Assembly (NCBI RefSeq): GCF_008180725.1
Contig: NZ_VTEV01000006.1
Coordinates: 255,717 to 302,854, forward strand
Length of the DNA: 47,138 nt
Source: Sutcliffiella horikoshii
Lineage (GTDB): Bacteria > Bacillota > Bacilli > Bacillales > Bacillaceae_I
Reading direction: 5' to 3'
Shown here piece by piece: positions 1-9,222 of the stretch; the first letter of the stretch is position 1; every line of letters begins with the position of its first letter. The notes under the pieces are model-generated. The model was not told where the DNA came from. It ran no database searches and worked only from the letters and a program-made list of their open reading frames with translations. A program made the position numbers and the translations under genes.

Positions 1-250
1 GAAGCGAAAGGAAAAGAGGTGGAACTGTCTAATAGAAGCACTCTAAATGCCCGAAGCGAAAGGAAAAGAGATGGAATTGTCTAATAGAAGCACTCTAAAC
101 GCCCGAAGCGAAAGGGAAAGAGGTGGAATTGTCTAATAGAAGCACTCTAAACGCCCTAAGCGAAAGGAAAAGAGGTGGAACTGTCTAATAGAAGCACTCT
201 AAACGCCCGAAGCGAAAGGGAAACCCATAGAACTGTCTAATAGGAAGGCT
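1..250. repeat. 52-bp tandem repeat, about 4.8 copies
   Basis: Units begin at 1, 53, 105 and 157, each exactly 52 bp, and a fifth divergent partial unit begins at 209 and fades after about 245. Each unit starts with GAAGCGAAAGG (TAAGCGAAAGG in the fourth) and contains CTGTCTAATAGAAGCACTC or its TTGTCTAATAG variant. Copies differ by only a few substitutions. The array is cut by the left window edge, so the true copy number is unknown. No ORF runs through it and there are no unique spacers, so it is not a CRISPR array. Confidence 0.93.
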
Positions 251-349
251 TCATTTTCATATTCAAAATACTTGTCATTTCCCTTCTTCCATCATTCTTC
301 GCTATAATGAGTGGTATAGATTTACTGTACTAAAGGAGTAGTTGCTTTC

Positions 350-1477
350 GTGAACGTTGGTCGGATATTATCGTTCGTCGCATTTTTCTCATTATATAAT
401 ATTTTAATGTTTTATCTTGGTTGGAACGGCTTAGTCTGGTTAAAAGCGATATTCTCGTTCCAACAAGAAACTGTATATTGGTTAGTCATCACCATTTTTT
501 CTTATGCCTATATTCTTGGGAGGTTGGTAAAACCGCTCTCCTGGTTATCGATTGTCGGTTCAATATGGTTTGGATATATTCAGTACGGACTTCTTTTATT
601 TCCGATAGCTAACCTTGTTGCTTGGGTACTTCACCTAACAGGAGTTCCAGGTCAGACTTCCGTTGTTGTGGTGGGGACCGTAACAGCTATCATGATTGCA
701 ATAATTTTCATCACCGGCCTCTACAATGCTTACAGCCCAGTAATCAGAAAGTATGAGGTGACCATACCGAAAAAAACCGAAATGAAAAAAATTCATGTAG
801 CGGTTGCCTCTGACATGCATTTCGGTAAGTTATCAGGTGTCGCCCATGCCAAAAGGCTTGTGAAAATGATAGATCGCATCAAGCCGGATATCATACTGCT
901 TCCTGGTGATATTATTGATGACGAGCCCGAACATTTTCAAAAAAAAAATATGGGGGCTATCATGAAACAACTCGATGCACCACTCGGTATTTTCGGGGTT
1001 CTAGGTAACCATGAATACTATGGAAGAGAGATCCCTCAGTTTCTAAAAGAGATGGAAAAGGTTGATATCCGTATTTTAATGGACGAGGTTATTCTAGTTG
1101 GAGACAGTTTTTATTTGCTAGGCCGAAAAGATAAAACAGACTCAAGAAGAAAGTCGTTCCAACAACTGGTAAACGATAATAATATAGATGTTTCTTTGCC
1201 CTTACTAGCAATGGATCATCAACCTGCAGAGCTGAAAGAAGCACAAGAAAGTGGGGTAGATCTCATCGTATCGGGTCATACCCATAGAGGTCAAATGGCA
1301 CCAAACCACCTTATTACCAAAAGGCTGTTTGAGTTGGATTGGGGTTACTTGAAAAAAGGCCAGTTGCATGCATTTGTTTCCTCTGGCTTCGGTTTCTGGG
1401 GGCCGCCACTTAGAATCGGCAGCAGGTCGGAAGTATTGGAAATTGTCGTACAATTTGAAGATAGAGAAGGTTATTAA
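350..1477 (+). CDS. membrane-anchored calcineurin-like metallophosphoesterase
   Basis: The 375-residue product has about four hydrophobic segments in residues 1-130, followed by a calcineurin-like phosphoesterase domain. The metal-binding motifs are in order: SDMHFGK (D155, H157), GDIID (D187), GNHEYYG (N220, H221) and GHTHRGQ (H310, H312). The domain is expected to be a two-metal phosphoesterase facing one side of the membrane; its substrate cannot be told. The family includes B. subtilis YkuE-like proteins. The start is GTG at 350, chosen because AAAGGAG lies at 332-338. A TATAAT box sits at 303-308, but no good -35 is seen at the right distance. The helicase gene begins 3 bp after the stop, so the two are probably cotranscribed. 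Confidence 0.9.
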   Translation: MNVGRILSFVAFFSLYNILMFYLGWNGLVWLKAIFSFQQETVYWLVITIFSYAYILGRLVKPLSWLSIVGSIWFGYIQYGLLLFPIANLVAWVLHLTGVPGQTSVVVVGTVTAIMIAIIFITGLYNAYSPVIRKYEVTIPKKTEMKKIHVAVASDMHFGKLSGVAHAKRLVKMIDRIKPDIILLPGDIIDDEPEHFQKKNMGAIMKQLDAPLGIFGVLGNHEYYGREIPQFLKEMEKVDIRILMDEVILVGDSFYLLGRKDKTDSRRKSFQQLVNDNNIDVSLPLLAMDHQPAELKEAQESGVDLIVSGHTHRGQMAPNHLITKRLFELDWGYLKKGQLHAFVSSGFGFWGPPLRIGSRSEVLEIVVQFEDREGY

Positions 1478-1480
1478 CGG

Positions 1481-2923
1481 ATGAATAAAACTTTTCAGCA
1501 ATTTAATCTAGGAGAAGACATAGTCAAGGCATTAAGTAGTCTGAACTATATAAAACCGACAAGTGTCCAAGAAGAAGTGATTCCAAAAGCTCTAGGGAAG
1601 ATGGATATCATTGTACAATCACAAACAGGAAGCGGGAAAACAGTTGCTTTTGCCGTCCCTCTTTGTGAGCTTGTCTACTGGGAAGAAAATAAGCCCCAGG
1701 CCTTAGTATTGACTCCAACCAGGGAACTTGCAGCCCAGGTAAAGGACGATATAACAAACATTGGACGCTTTAAGCGAGTTAAGGCAACCGCTATATACGG
1801 AAAACAATCTTTTCAAAGGCAAAAAATAGAATTGAAGCAAAAGTCTCATATAGTGGTTGGTACACCTGGACGGGTGCTGGACCATCTTGAAAAAGGTACG
1901 CTTGAAGTGAATAGACTCAAGTATCTTGTGATTGATGAAGCGGACGAAATGTTAAACATGGGCTTTATCGATCAAGTAGAAGCAATCATCCAAAAGCTAC
2001 CCAAAAATAGGGTAACGATGTTGTTTTCAGCCACCTTGCCGGAAGATATTAAACAACTAGCGAATCAATATATGACAGAACCTGCATTGGTTGAAATAAA
2101 AAGAAGTGGTTTGACGACAAATCGAATAGAGCATGTCTGGTATGAGGTGGAGGAAGAGGAGAAATATCTTCTGCTGAAAGACATTACAGTAGTGGAAAAC
2201 CCAGATAGCTGTATTGTTTTCTGCGCTACGCAAGAAGAAGTGGAGAGGGTTCACCGTAAACTTCATCGCAGCGGGTATCCTTGCGGAAAGTTGCATGGCG
2301 GCATGGTACAGGAAGATCGATTTTCTGTCATGAATGCTTTCAAACGGGGGGAATTCCGATATCTGATTGCAACGGACGTAGCCTCAAGGGGTATTGATAT
2401 TGAAGATATAAGCTTAGTCATCAATTATGATATTCCTTCTGACAAGGAACGATATGTACATCGTATCGGACGAACAGCAAGAGCTGGAAAATCTGGTAAA
2501 GCGATTACGCTTATTTCAAATAACGAAAGTCATCAATTAGAAGAAATAGAGAAGTATATTGGCTTAAAGATTTTTAAAGGTGAAGTTCCTAACAGAGAAA
2601 CTGTAGCCCGAGCTGAAAATTCTTTTTTAGAGAAGATGAAAAATAAACCTACAAAGAAAGAAGAAAAAGGCGCCAAATTAGAGAAGAATATTATGAAACT
2701 CTACTTTAATGGCGGTAAGAAAAAGAAAATTAGAGCGGTGGATTTCGTAGGGACCATTTGCCAAATAGCTGGCATGACACCAGAAGATATAGGGATTATT
2801 TCTATTCAGGAGAATCAGACGTATGTGGATATCTTAAATGGAAAAGGCCCTTTAGTTTTAAAAGAAATGAAAAACCGTCCCGTCAAAGGCAAACAGTTGA
2901 AAGTGCATGAGGCACGAAACTAA
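1481..2923 (+). CDS. dbpA: DEAD-box ATP-dependent RNA helicase, DbpA/YxiN type
   Basis: The 480-residue product has the full DEAD-box motif set: Q motif around F8-Q30, Walker A GSGKT (50-54), PTRELA, TPGR, DEAD (152-155), SAT, and in the second RecA domain SRGID and [10 protein letters not shown]. After a basic linker (about 390-405) the C-terminal ~75 residues form a DbpA-type RNA-binding domain. In that family this domain recognises hairpin 92 of 23S rRNA, placing the helicase in 50S subunit assembly. Length matches B. subtilis YxiN/DbpA (about 480). The ATG at 1481 is preceded by GAGAAGG within the last codons of the phosphoesterase gene, so translation is likely coupled. A strong terminator follows at 2925-2966. 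Confidence 0.95.
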   Translation: MNKTFQQFNLGEDIVKALSSLNYIKPTSVQEEVIPKALGKMDIIVQSQTGSGKTVAFAVPLCELVYWEENKPQALVLTPTRELAAQVKDDITNIGRFKRVKATAIYGKQSFQRQKIELKQKSHIVVGTPGRVLDHLEKGTLEVNRLKYLVIDEADEMLNMGFIDQVEAIIQKLPKNRVTMLFSATLPEDIKQLANQYMTEPALVEIKRSGLTTNRIEHVWYEVEEEEKYLLLKDITVVENPDSCIVFCATQEEVERVHRKLHRSGYPCGKLHGGMVQEDRFSVMNAFKRGEFRYLIATDVASRGIDIEDISLVINYDIPSDKERYVHRIGRTARAGKSGKAITLISNNESHQLEEIEKYIGLKIFKGEVPNRETVARAENSFLEKMKNKPTKKEEKGAKLEKNIMKLYFNGGKKKKIRAVDFVGTICQIAGMTPEDIGIISIQENQTYVDILNGKGPLVLKEMKNRPVKGKQLKVHEARN

Positions 2924-2924
2924 T

Positions 2925-2970
2925 AAAGCTCGCCAATCCCGATTGTGGATTTGGCGAGCTTTTATTTTTA
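2925..2970. terminator. bidirectional intrinsic terminator
   Basis: AAGCTCGCCAA (2926-2936) pairs with TTGGCGAGCTT (2951-2961), leaving a 14-nt loop. T-rich sequence follows on the plus strand and an A-run precedes the left arm. It lies between the convergent helicase and YjiH-type genes and probably serves both. Confidence 0.9.
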
Positions 2971-2973
2971 TTT

Positions 2974-4368
2974 TTAGAAAAAGAACAAATGAGCCATTAG
3001 TGCTGCAACAGGCAATGTAATGATGGTTCTTTGCAAGAATATGATGAACAGTTCCCATATCGATAGAGGGATTTTTGATTTTATCAAAAGAATGCCAATC
3101 TCTGACATGTAAATTAACTGAGTCAATGACATGACGGCAATAACAAATCTCGTAAGCTCAGATTCTATCCCACTTCCAATAACTGCTGGAAGAAACATAT
3201 CCGCAAACCCTACAATCATGGCTGGTGCAGCAGCCTGGGCTTCTGGAATTTGCAACAGTTGAAGAAACGGTATGAATGGAAAAGATAGAATGTTGAAGAC
3301 TTCCGTAAATTCTGCCACCATCAAGGCAATTGTTCCTAAAGCCATCACAAGTGGAATGAGTGCCATCCAAATATCCACTACATTATAAATCCCTTTTTTT
3401 ACAATTTGCTTTATACTCTTCACTTGCCCCGCTTTATCTACGGCCTGCTGTAGTCCCCATTGAAAACTCGACACACCTTTTGGAACATTTTCATCGATTT
3501 TTTGGCCAACAGGTTCGTAATATGTATCTTTTTTACGGGAAAGTGGAGGGATTCTTGGGCATATAACTGCTGCAATGATTCCAGTAACCACTACTGTAAA
3601 GTAGAAAGGGACAAACATATGATCAATTCCAATAAATTTGGCTATAACAAGACTAAAAGCAATGGAAGCAATGGAAAAGTTGGTCGCTACGACAGCTGCT
3701 TCCCTTTTTGTATAATAGCCAGATTCGTATTGCTGTGTGGTTAACAACACCCCTACTGTCCCGCTCCCCATCCAAGAAGCCATTGCATCAATAGACGATC
3801 TACCTGGTAGCTTGAAAAGAGGATGCATTACTTTTCTAACCAGCGTACCGATGAAGTCCATTAAACCGAACTCTAATAGAAGTGGCATGAAGAGACTTGC
3901 AAATAGAAACCAAACAGTTAGAACTGGGATAAGGTCAAATAAGACAATGCCTCCTGTAAATTCGGATGTAATCATTTCAGGTCCATATTTCGTTAAGGTC
4001 ATAACAGCGAATGCCGCACCTAATACGCGCATTGCAAGCCATATACTACCTACGTTCAATAGGGTGTCTAAGAAGCTATCTTTTTTTAAGAATGGTAAGG
4101 AAATGAACCTCACTACCAAACTGCTAATAGCAGAAACAACTAATACGACTGCCATGAAGGAAGGAATAACCCCACCAAATGTAGTCAATACCAAGTCAGC
4201 CATGATTCCAAGACCAATGGTGACATTTCCGTTGAATGATACTGGTATCAAGAAAAGTAGAATACCAAATAAAGAAGGAATGGCGAATTTTAAAATTTGT
4301 AAAGTTGAATAAGTTGGGGCATCTGTTTGTTTGGAGTAGGTGGTTTGTTTGGCAGATTGAGTACTCAT
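2974..4368 (-). CDS. YjiH-family membrane protein with nucleoside-recognition (Gate) domain
   Basis: I take the ATG at 4368 as start (464 residues, MSTQSAKQ...). AAGGAG sits just upstream on the minus strand, while the 57 upstream open codons have no ribosome binding site and run across the divergent promoter region. The protein has about ten hydrophobic segments. A central region around GSGTVGVLLTTQQYESG and a later PAMIVGFADMFLPAVIGSG segment resemble the paired Gate/nucleoside-recognition domains of YjiH-like proteins. The family is assumed to be transporters; no substrate can be inferred here. It is transcribed divergently from the laccase gene. Confidence 0.8.
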   Translation of the reverse strand: MSTQSAKQTTYSKQTDAPTYSTLQILKFAIPSLFGILLFLIPVSFNGNVTIGLGIMADLVLTTFGGVIPSFMAVVLVVSAISSLVVRFISLPFLKKDSFLDTLLNVGSIWLAMRVLGAAFAVMTLTKYGPEMITSEFTGGIVLFDLIPVLTVWFLFASLFMPLLLEFGLMDFIGTLVRKVMHPLFKLPGRSSIDAMASWMGSGTVGVLLTTQQYESGYYTKREAAVVATNFSIASIAFSLVIAKFIGIDHMFVPFYFTVVVTGIIAAVICPRIPPLSRKKDTYYEPVGQKIDENVPKGVSSFQWGLQQAVDKAGQVKSIKQIVKKGIYNVVDIWMALIPLVMALGTIALMVAEFTEVFNILSFPFIPFLQLLQIPEAQAAAPAMIVGFADMFLPAVIGSGIESELTRFVIAVMSLTQLIYMSEIGILLIKSKIPLSIWELFIIFLQRTIITLPVAALMAHLFFF

Positions 4369-4537
4369 ACGGTTTTGTCTCCTTTTTTGAATGTTATAAT
4401 AATAGAATAGGATATCAATAAAAATAACACTTTGCGTATAATTATACAACCTTATCTTTTCAAATAGGTTCTCTTTTCGGATATTCATCGCTTTCGTCGA
4501 ATATGTTAAAGCGAAGGTGAGTGAAAGGAGGGATTGC

Positions 4538-6097
4538 ATGGTGTCTAGAAACCAGAAGCAAACAGTTTATAACTTGACCAAATATAAGGACGCGCTCCCT
4601 GTTCCGCCAGTTTTAAAGCACCTATATAAAGGGGAAGGCTATACGTATTACGAGGTATGTATGAAGGAATGCAAGGTGTCAGTGCATAGTGAATTGCCCG
4701 AGACAACTATGTGGGGATATGAAGGAATATTTCCAGGACCGACCATTCAAGTGGAGAGTGGAGAAAGGGTGTATATCAAGTGGAAGAATCAATTGCCACC
4801 TGTGCATCTTTTACCAATAGATTTTACCGTCCATGGTGCTCATCGTGACGTCCCTGAGGTAAGGACAGTAGTTCATGTACACGGGGCGGTAGTAGAACCG
4901 GAGAGTGATGGGTACCCTGATGCCTGGTTTACAAATGGATATCAACAAGTGGGGGAGAAGTTTGTAAAACAAGTCTATCAATATGACAACTATATGAATG
5001 CTTGTACCCTTTGGTACCATGACCATGCACTTGGTATTACCAGATTAAACATATATGCAGGCCTCGCAGGTTTCTTTTTAGTAAGAAGTAAACGAGAACA
5101 ATCATTGAATTTGCCTGCAGGGGAATATGATATTCCACTATTGATACAGGACCGGACATTTAATCAAGATGGATCGCTTTATTATCCCAAACAGCCAGAA
5201 GAACCAGTTCCGGGCCTAGTAACGTCCATTGTGCCTGAGTTCTTTGGGGAAACCATATTGGTTAATGGAAAAGTATGGCCATATTTGGAGGTGGAACCAA
5301 GAAAATATCGATTTCGGATGCTGAACGGCTCAAACAGTAGATTCTATAAATTAAAGCTTGATAGAAATCAACTTATGTTTCAGATAAGTACAGATAGAGG
5401 GCTATTGCCTCAACCGATTGGAATAAAGGAGATTATTCTAGCGCCTGCTGAAAGGGCAGATATCATCATCGATTTTTCTAATTTGGAAGGTAGGAAAGTT
5501 TCATTAATTAATGAAGCACCTGCTCCTTTTCCAAGTGGAGAGGCTAAAAATGAAGTAAGGGATGTCATGCAGTTCAGGGTAATCTCCAAAGCTATGTATA
5601 TTGATACCAGCAGTATTCCTTCAGAATTGGAACAACTACCTGTTTTGTCTGAAAAGAGCGTTGTAAGAAAAAGGTTTTTAACGCTTGATCATTTGATGGA
5701 TAAGTATGCAAGAGAGCTCATGTTACTAGATAATAAAGGTTGGGATGCACCAATATCTGAAAACCCTAGACTTGGGACAACTGAAATCTGGTATCTTATT
5801 AACCTTACACCAGATACGCACCCGATCCATATTCATTTAATAGATTTTCAGATACTTGACCGGCGTGAGTTTAATGTTGAGAAATACAACAATGAAAAAG
5901 TGATTGAATACCTAGGGCCTAGTATCTTACCAGAGCCACAGGAAAGGGGGAGAAAGGACACCGTAAGGGCAAATCCCAATGAGGTTACAAGGTTAATCAT
6001 GCAATTTGGTCCTTATTCAGGACTTTATGTATGGCACTGTCATATGCTAGAACATGAAGATTATGAAATGATGCGGCCGTATATAGTGATAAGGTAA
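4538..6097 (+). CDS. cotA: spore-coat type multicopper oxidase (CotA-like laccase)
   Basis: The ATG at 4538 (519 residues) is preceded by AAAGGAGGG at 4524-4532; the upstream in-frame GTG at 4517 lies before this site and is rejected. The product aligns along its length with B. subtilis CotA (513 aa), recalled from memory. All copper-binding motifs are present: HVHG (H113, H115), WYHDHA (H161, H163), HPIHIHL (H428, H431, H433) and HCHMLEH...EMM (H500, C501, H502, H506, axial M511). Stretches such as GETILVNGKVWPYLEVEPRK are family-typical. CotA oxidises phenolics and bilirubin in the outer spore coat and makes a UV-protective pigment. No signal peptide is visible, as expected for a coat protein made in the mother cell. 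The repetitive-protein gene starts 24 bp after the stop. Confidence 0.93.
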   Translation: MVSRNQKQTVYNLTKYKDALPVPPVLKHLYKGEGYTYYEVCMKECKVSVHSELPETTMWGYEGIFPGPTIQVESGERVYIKWKNQLPPVHLLPIDFTVHGAHRDVPEVRTVVHVHGAVVEPESDGYPDAWFTNGYQQVGEKFVKQVYQYDNYMNACTLWYHDHALGITRLNIYAGLAGFFLVRSKREQSLNLPAGEYDIPLLIQDRTFNQDGSLYYPKQPEEPVPGLVTSIVPEFFGETILVNGKVWPYLEVEPRKYRFRMLNGSNSRFYKLKLDRNQLMFQISTDRGLLPQPIGIKEIILAPAERADIIIDFSNLEGRKVSLINEAPAPFPSGEAKNEVRDVMQFRVISKAMYIDTSSIPSELEQLPVLSEKSVVRKRFLTLDHLMDKYARELMLLDNKGWDAPISENPRLGTTEIWYLINLTPDTHPIHIHLIDFQILDRREFNVEKYNNEKVIEYLGPSILPEPQERGRKDTVRANPNEVTRLIMQFGPYSGLYVWHCHMLEHEDYEMMRPYIVIR

Positions 6098-6121
6098 CCG
6101 AGAAGATAGGCGGAATATTTG

Positions 6122-6670
6122 ATGGGAGAAAATACGAAACAATTTATTGGTGTCTGGACTCAGGCATTAGGTACAGTAATTACAGCGATTGGCAGTACCC
6201 CGTCCGTCCCCATCCATGAGCAAGGGAGAACGGGGTTAAGTTTGGTCGGGAATGTCCTTCAAGCAGGGGGAAATGGTCTTGAAGCGGACTCACAAGAAGA
6301 ACTGACATACGGAAAATTAGGAAATATCATACAAGCAACAGGTAATTTGTCCGTCAGCACAGGTTTGGTCATTGATTTTACCGGAGATACAGAAGAAAGG
6401 CTTGTCATTAGTGGAGACTTAATACAAGCATTGGGAGCGATAACTGCATTAGGCAGTGCCAGCCACCCATACATGGTAGTTGGTAATTTCCTTCAAGCGA
6501 TTGGGAACTCTATACAAGCGGTAGGGGGCAGTCGAGAGTTAAGAGAAGAAAGAAATAAATCTAAGCAAAATGAGCAAAGTAATGAATCTGTCATTGCACT
6601 TGGAAGCTGGCTGCAAGCAATTGGTACCATCATACTTGCACTTGGGTTGACATATGAACAGATAGAATAA
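6122..6670 (+). CDS. repetitive LQAxGN protein, function unknown
   Basis: The ATG at 6122 (182 residues) has TAGGCGG at 6107-6113; a TTG at 6119 is a poorer alternative. The protein is built from imperfect repeats of the type G-x2-LQAxGNxIxAxG: TQALGTVITAIGST, GNVLQAGGNGLEA, GNIIQATGNL, GDLIQALGAITALGS, GNFLQAIGNSIQAVGG and GSWLQAIGTIILALG. It has no signal peptide and only the last repeat is hydrophobic enough for a membrane segment. A charged Asn/Lys/Glu-rich insert (about 143-157) breaks the series. It resembles the repetitive Bacillus proteins catalogued, I believe, as DUF6944; this is from memory. Position 24 bp behind the laccase suggests cotranscription and a spore-related role, which is inference. 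Confidence 0.78.
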   Translation: MGENTKQFIGVWTQALGTVITAIGSTPSVPIHEQGRTGLSLVGNVLQAGGNGLEADSQEELTYGKLGNIIQATGNLSVSTGLVIDFTGDTEERLVISGDLIQALGAITALGSASHPYMVVGNFLQAIGNSIQAVGGSRELREERNKSKQNEQSNESVIALGSWLQAIGTIILALGLTYEQIE

Positions 6671-6701
6671 TCCCCCGATATTTTCTATATCAGGGGATTA
6701 G
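6668..6701. terminator. intrinsic terminator between convergent genes
   Basis: AATCCCC-c-GATAT pairs with ATATC-a-GGGGATT around a short TTTCT loop, overlapping the stop codon of the repetitive-protein gene. It lacks a long T-run but lies exactly between two convergent genes. Confidence 0.65.
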
Positions 6702-6708
6702 ATCATGA

Positions 6709-7683
6709 TTAAACGCCGATGCTTTCGGCTATGTTTGACTGCCTTAAATAATCTGCCAGAAGTTGAGGAGTTGTTAAATAGACAAGCCCATTACCTTCTA
6801 AGCTTTTAGGATAGCCGAGAGGGATGGTCCTTTTAATTAGTTGAGCATAAAGTTCCGCCTCGGTGAGTGTTCGGCTGAATTCATTTTCCGAAAGCTTTTT
6901 AATTAACGCGAGCGCTCCCGCGACATGTGGGGCTGACATGGAAGTACCACTGAATACGGCATATCTTCCTCCTGGTATTGTTGAAATAATTTTCTCGCCA
7001 GGTGCTACAAGATCAATTTCGTTATTCGAGTTAGTAAAATAAGAGGATTTACGTTGAAGATTAATAGAACCGACAGAAATCACTTCCTGGTAAGCAGCTG
7101 GATAAGAGAATTCTTCTGTATATTGATTCCCATCCCCTTCATTACCTGCAGCGCAAACGACGAGGATGTTTTGGTCGATTGCTGCTTTAATAATATCGTG
7201 AAGTTCTGGGACATCAATTGGACCACCAAGTGACATAGATATAACATCTACATTCTGGGTAACGGCGTAATTTATTGCGTTAATAATCCATTCATATTCT
7301 CCAGAGCCATTTTTACCGCCAAGAGCTTTAAGAATCAGTAGTTTAGCTTCAGGAGCTACTCCAACTACACCAGAACCAGGGTTGATCGCAGCAATGGTCC
7401 CTGAAACATGTGTGCCATGACCGTTATAATCTTTAAAGTTCTCTGGATCTCCATTATCGTCCTCTGTGAAGTTTTTCCCTCCTATAATCCGTCCTTCAAG
7501 GTCAGGGTGCAGTACATCACATCCGGTATCAATAACCGCAACGACGATACCTTCACCTTTATAACCATTTTGCCAAATAGCCGGTGCTTGAATTAATTCC
7601 ACGCCTTCTGGGATTTGTTGGGTCTCAAATAACTGGTTTTCCAACTTGTAAGGAATTAAATGAACTAATTTTTCTTTTTGCAT
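6709..7683 (-). CDS. isp: intracellular subtilisin-family serine protease (Isp)
   Basis: The 324-residue product is a compact S8 peptidase without a signal peptide. Catalytic residues are D52 (VIDTGCD), H89 (NGHGTHVSG) and S248 (GTSMSAPHVAG), with oxyanion N181 (AAGNEGDG). The short N-terminal extension carries LIPY (residues 9-12), the motif of the inhibitory propeptide in Bacillus intracellular subtilisins, which blocks the active site until cleaved. Length and sequence agree closely with B. subtilis IspA (about 319 aa). Its family role is cytoplasmic protein turnover in stationary phase and sporulation. The start at 7683 has AGGAGG upstream on the minus strand. It is monocistronic and convergent with the laccase unit. 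Confidence 0.95.
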   Translation of the reverse strand: MQKEKLVHLIPYKLENQLFETQQIPEGVELIQAPAIWQNGYKGEGIVVAVIDTGCDVLHPDLEGRIIGGKNFTEDDNGDPENFKDYNGHGTHVSGTIAAINPGSGVVGVAPEAKLLILKALGGKNGSGEYEWIINAINYAVTQNVDVISMSLGGPIDVPELHDIIKAAIDQNILVVCAAGNEGDGNQYTEEFSYPAAYQEVISVGSINLQRKSSYFTNSNNEIDLVAPGEKIISTIPGGRYAVFSGTSMSAPHVAGALALIKKLSENEFSRTLTEAELYAQLIKRTIPLGYPKSLEGNGLVYLTTPQLLADYLRQSNIAESIGV

Positions 7684-7930
7684 ACAAAACGCCTCCTAAT
7701 CATTATTTTCAAACAAATGTGAAAAAGAAAGAAGGTGTTGCGTGTTGCAGTATTACTTTCTGAAGATTCTATCAATAAAACTACTATTTTACAAGTGCTT
7801 AACCTCCTAATAATTGCTTTTCGGTCCTATTTCCACTAAGCCCCAAGTCTTAACTCAAAATATGGCTGAAGCTCATTATAAGAAACCTTTAACGAAGGTA
7901 AGATAAAGACATAGAAGGGAGGAACAACGA

Positions 7931-8278
7931 ATGAAAAAATTTGGATTGTTTCTAGTAGGTGTCATTGCATTCTTTGTTTTGCTTGCAAACATTGGTCCAC
8001 TTTTAGGGTTGGCCGTTAGTTTGGTAGTCACTTATTATGCAGTAAAAGAATTCATAAAAACGGATTCTACTGGCACGAAAATTCTGTGGGGGATCATTGC
8101 TTTTATTGCCATCGCTTTCTCCATTGCAAATGTACCCGCCGTATTAGCAGTAGTAGCAGCATATATCTTATATGTTGTTTATAAAAACTGGAACAAAGAG
8201 AAAGAAAACAACACCATCATTGAAGCTGGTGACCCGTTCACTAATTTCGAGAAACAGTGGAATTCATTGAACAAGTAA
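7931..8278 (+). CDS. liaI: LiaI-like (lmo0954-type) small membrane protein
   Basis: The 115-residue product has hydrophobic segments at about 5-40 and 48-85, then a charged tail rich in Glu, Asn and Lys. AAGGGAGG at 7915-7922 supports the ATG at 7931. It sits 22 bp upstream of a PspA/LiaH gene with liaF-liaS-liaR beyond, the position of B. subtilis liaI, which anchors LiaH at the membrane. Sequence similarity to B. subtilis LiaI is only general, so the name rests mainly on context. The promoter should lie in 7690-7900. I can see only weak boxes there (TTATAA near 7876) and do not claim a LiaR site. Confidence 0.8.
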   Translation: MKKFGLFLVGVIAFFVLLANIGPLLGLAVSLVVTYYAVKEFIKTDSTGTKILWGIIAFIAIAFSIANVPAVLAVVAAYILYVVYKNWNKEKENNTIIEAGDPFTNFEKQWNSLNK

Positions 8279-8300
8279 ATTACAGGAGAGGAATGGTACT

Positions 8301-8954
8301 ATGACTAACTTATTTTCAAGAATTAAACAGACGATTTCTGCAGATTTCCATGAAGCTTTGGATAAAAAGGAGCAGAAAAACCCGATCGCTATGTTGAATC
8401 AGTATTTACGTGATTGTGAAAGAGAAGTAGAAAAAGTTCGCAAGCTTGTAGAACGCCAGAATTTACTTAAAGAAGAATTTAATAGAGAATATCAAGAGGC
8501 AAGAAGTTTAGCGGAAAAGCGAAATTCGCAAGCATGCATTGCTGAAAAGGCTGGTGAAACGGAACTGGAGGCATTTGCAAAACGGGAGCATCAACAATAT
8601 GAAGAGCGCGCCAACAATTTGAAGCTTTCTTTAGAAAAGGTTTCGGCGGACCTGACATCTCTAGAGCAAAAATATGAAGAAATGAAGCACCGACTTAAGG
8701 ATATGTATATCAAGCGGATGGAATTAATGGGAAGGGAGAATGTTGCCCGTGCCACACATCGAATGAATCAGGTGGTGGGTTCTAGCAAAGCAGAGTATTC
8801 CTACACAAAATTTAATGAAATGGAAACCTACTTAGATCGTTTGGAGCACCAAGTAAATTCCGACTATCACCGCAATACTATCGATGCGCGTATTGCCCAG
8901 CTAGAAAAAGAAATTCCCCAAACTGAAGAGAAAACTCATTCTCTTTCACAATGA
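8301..8954 (+). CDS. liaH: PspA/IM30-family phage shock protein LiaH
   Basis: The 217-residue product is predicted to be almost entirely coiled coil, with heptads from about residue 30 to 190. An N-terminal amphipathic helix begins MTNLFSRIKQTISADFHEALDKKE, and the PspA signature follows (NPIAMLNQYLRDCEREVEKVRKLV). It is close in length to B. subtilis LiaH (225 aa). PspA-family proteins form large rings or ESCRT-III-like assemblies on the inner membrane and protect it during envelope stress such as bacitracin or daptomycin. An AGGAGAGG-type ribosome site precedes the ATG. A strong terminator 11 bp after the stop separates liaIH from liaFSR, so the effector genes can be expressed much more than the regulators. 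Confidence 0.92.
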   Translation: MTNLFSRIKQTISADFHEALDKKEQKNPIAMLNQYLRDCEREVEKVRKLVERQNLLKEEFNREYQEARSLAEKRNSQACIAEKAGETELEAFAKREHQQYEERANNLKLSLEKVSADLTSLEQKYEEMKHRLKDMYIKRMELMGRENVARATHRMNQVVGSSKAEYSYTKFNEMETYLDRLEHQVNSDYHRNTIDARIAQLEKEIPQTEEKTHSLSQ

Positions 8955-8965
8955 AAACTGCTATT

Positions 8966-8995
8966 CTAAAAAGGCGTACATTTGCGCCTTTTTAG
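8966..8995 (+). terminator. terminator/attenuator between liaH and liaF
   Basis: CTAAAAAGGCG (8966-8976) pairs perfectly with CGCCTTTTTAG (8985-8995) around an 8-nt loop. The T-run lies within the 3' arm. It probably ends most liaIH transcripts, with some readthrough into liaFSR. Confidence 0.85.
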
Positions 8996-9027
8996 GGTGT
9001 AGAAGTATAAAAAGCTTGGATCTGTTA

Positions 9028-9222
9028 AACACCGCTGTTGATTTCCGCACTAGGCTTCGCCTTCCTAGGGGCGTTTGGGGAGCCTCCTCGGAAAAGCGCC
9101 TGCGGGGTCTCCCCTAAAACGCTATCTCCCTCAGGACAAGGAAGGCTTCGACAGCGAAACATCGCACCAAGAAAATGCGTAGCATTTTCGAGGAGTCTAC
9201 GCATATTGCTCCAATCAACAGC
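9028..9222. repeat. palindromic interspersed repeat, copy A
   Basis: This roughly 190-bp element fills the liaH-liaF gap. Terminal inverted repeats are GCTGTTGATT (9034-9043) and AATCAACAGC (9213-9222). Internal nested palindromes include CTAGGCTTCGCCTTCCTAG and GAAAATGCGTAGCATTTTC. It is richer in G and C than the flanks. The first 22 nt (9028-9049) are identical to 11777-11798, where a second related element begins. Such structures are typical of non-autonomous or REP-like Bacillaceae repeats. Short ORFs on both strands here are incidental. Confidence 0.8.

Noticed and set aside
1-250. CRISPR-like appearance of the left-edge repeats
   Set aside because: Units are directly abutting 52-bp repeats without unique spacers, and no cas genes are present.
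4400-4537. SigK- or GerE-type promoter for the laccase gene
   Set aside because: Family knowledge predicts one, and CGAATATGTTA near 4498 is vaguely similar, but no convincing -35/-10 pair could be read.
7690-7930. LiaR-binding site before liaI
   Set aside because: I could not match a consensus reliably. Only weak promoter-like boxes are visible.
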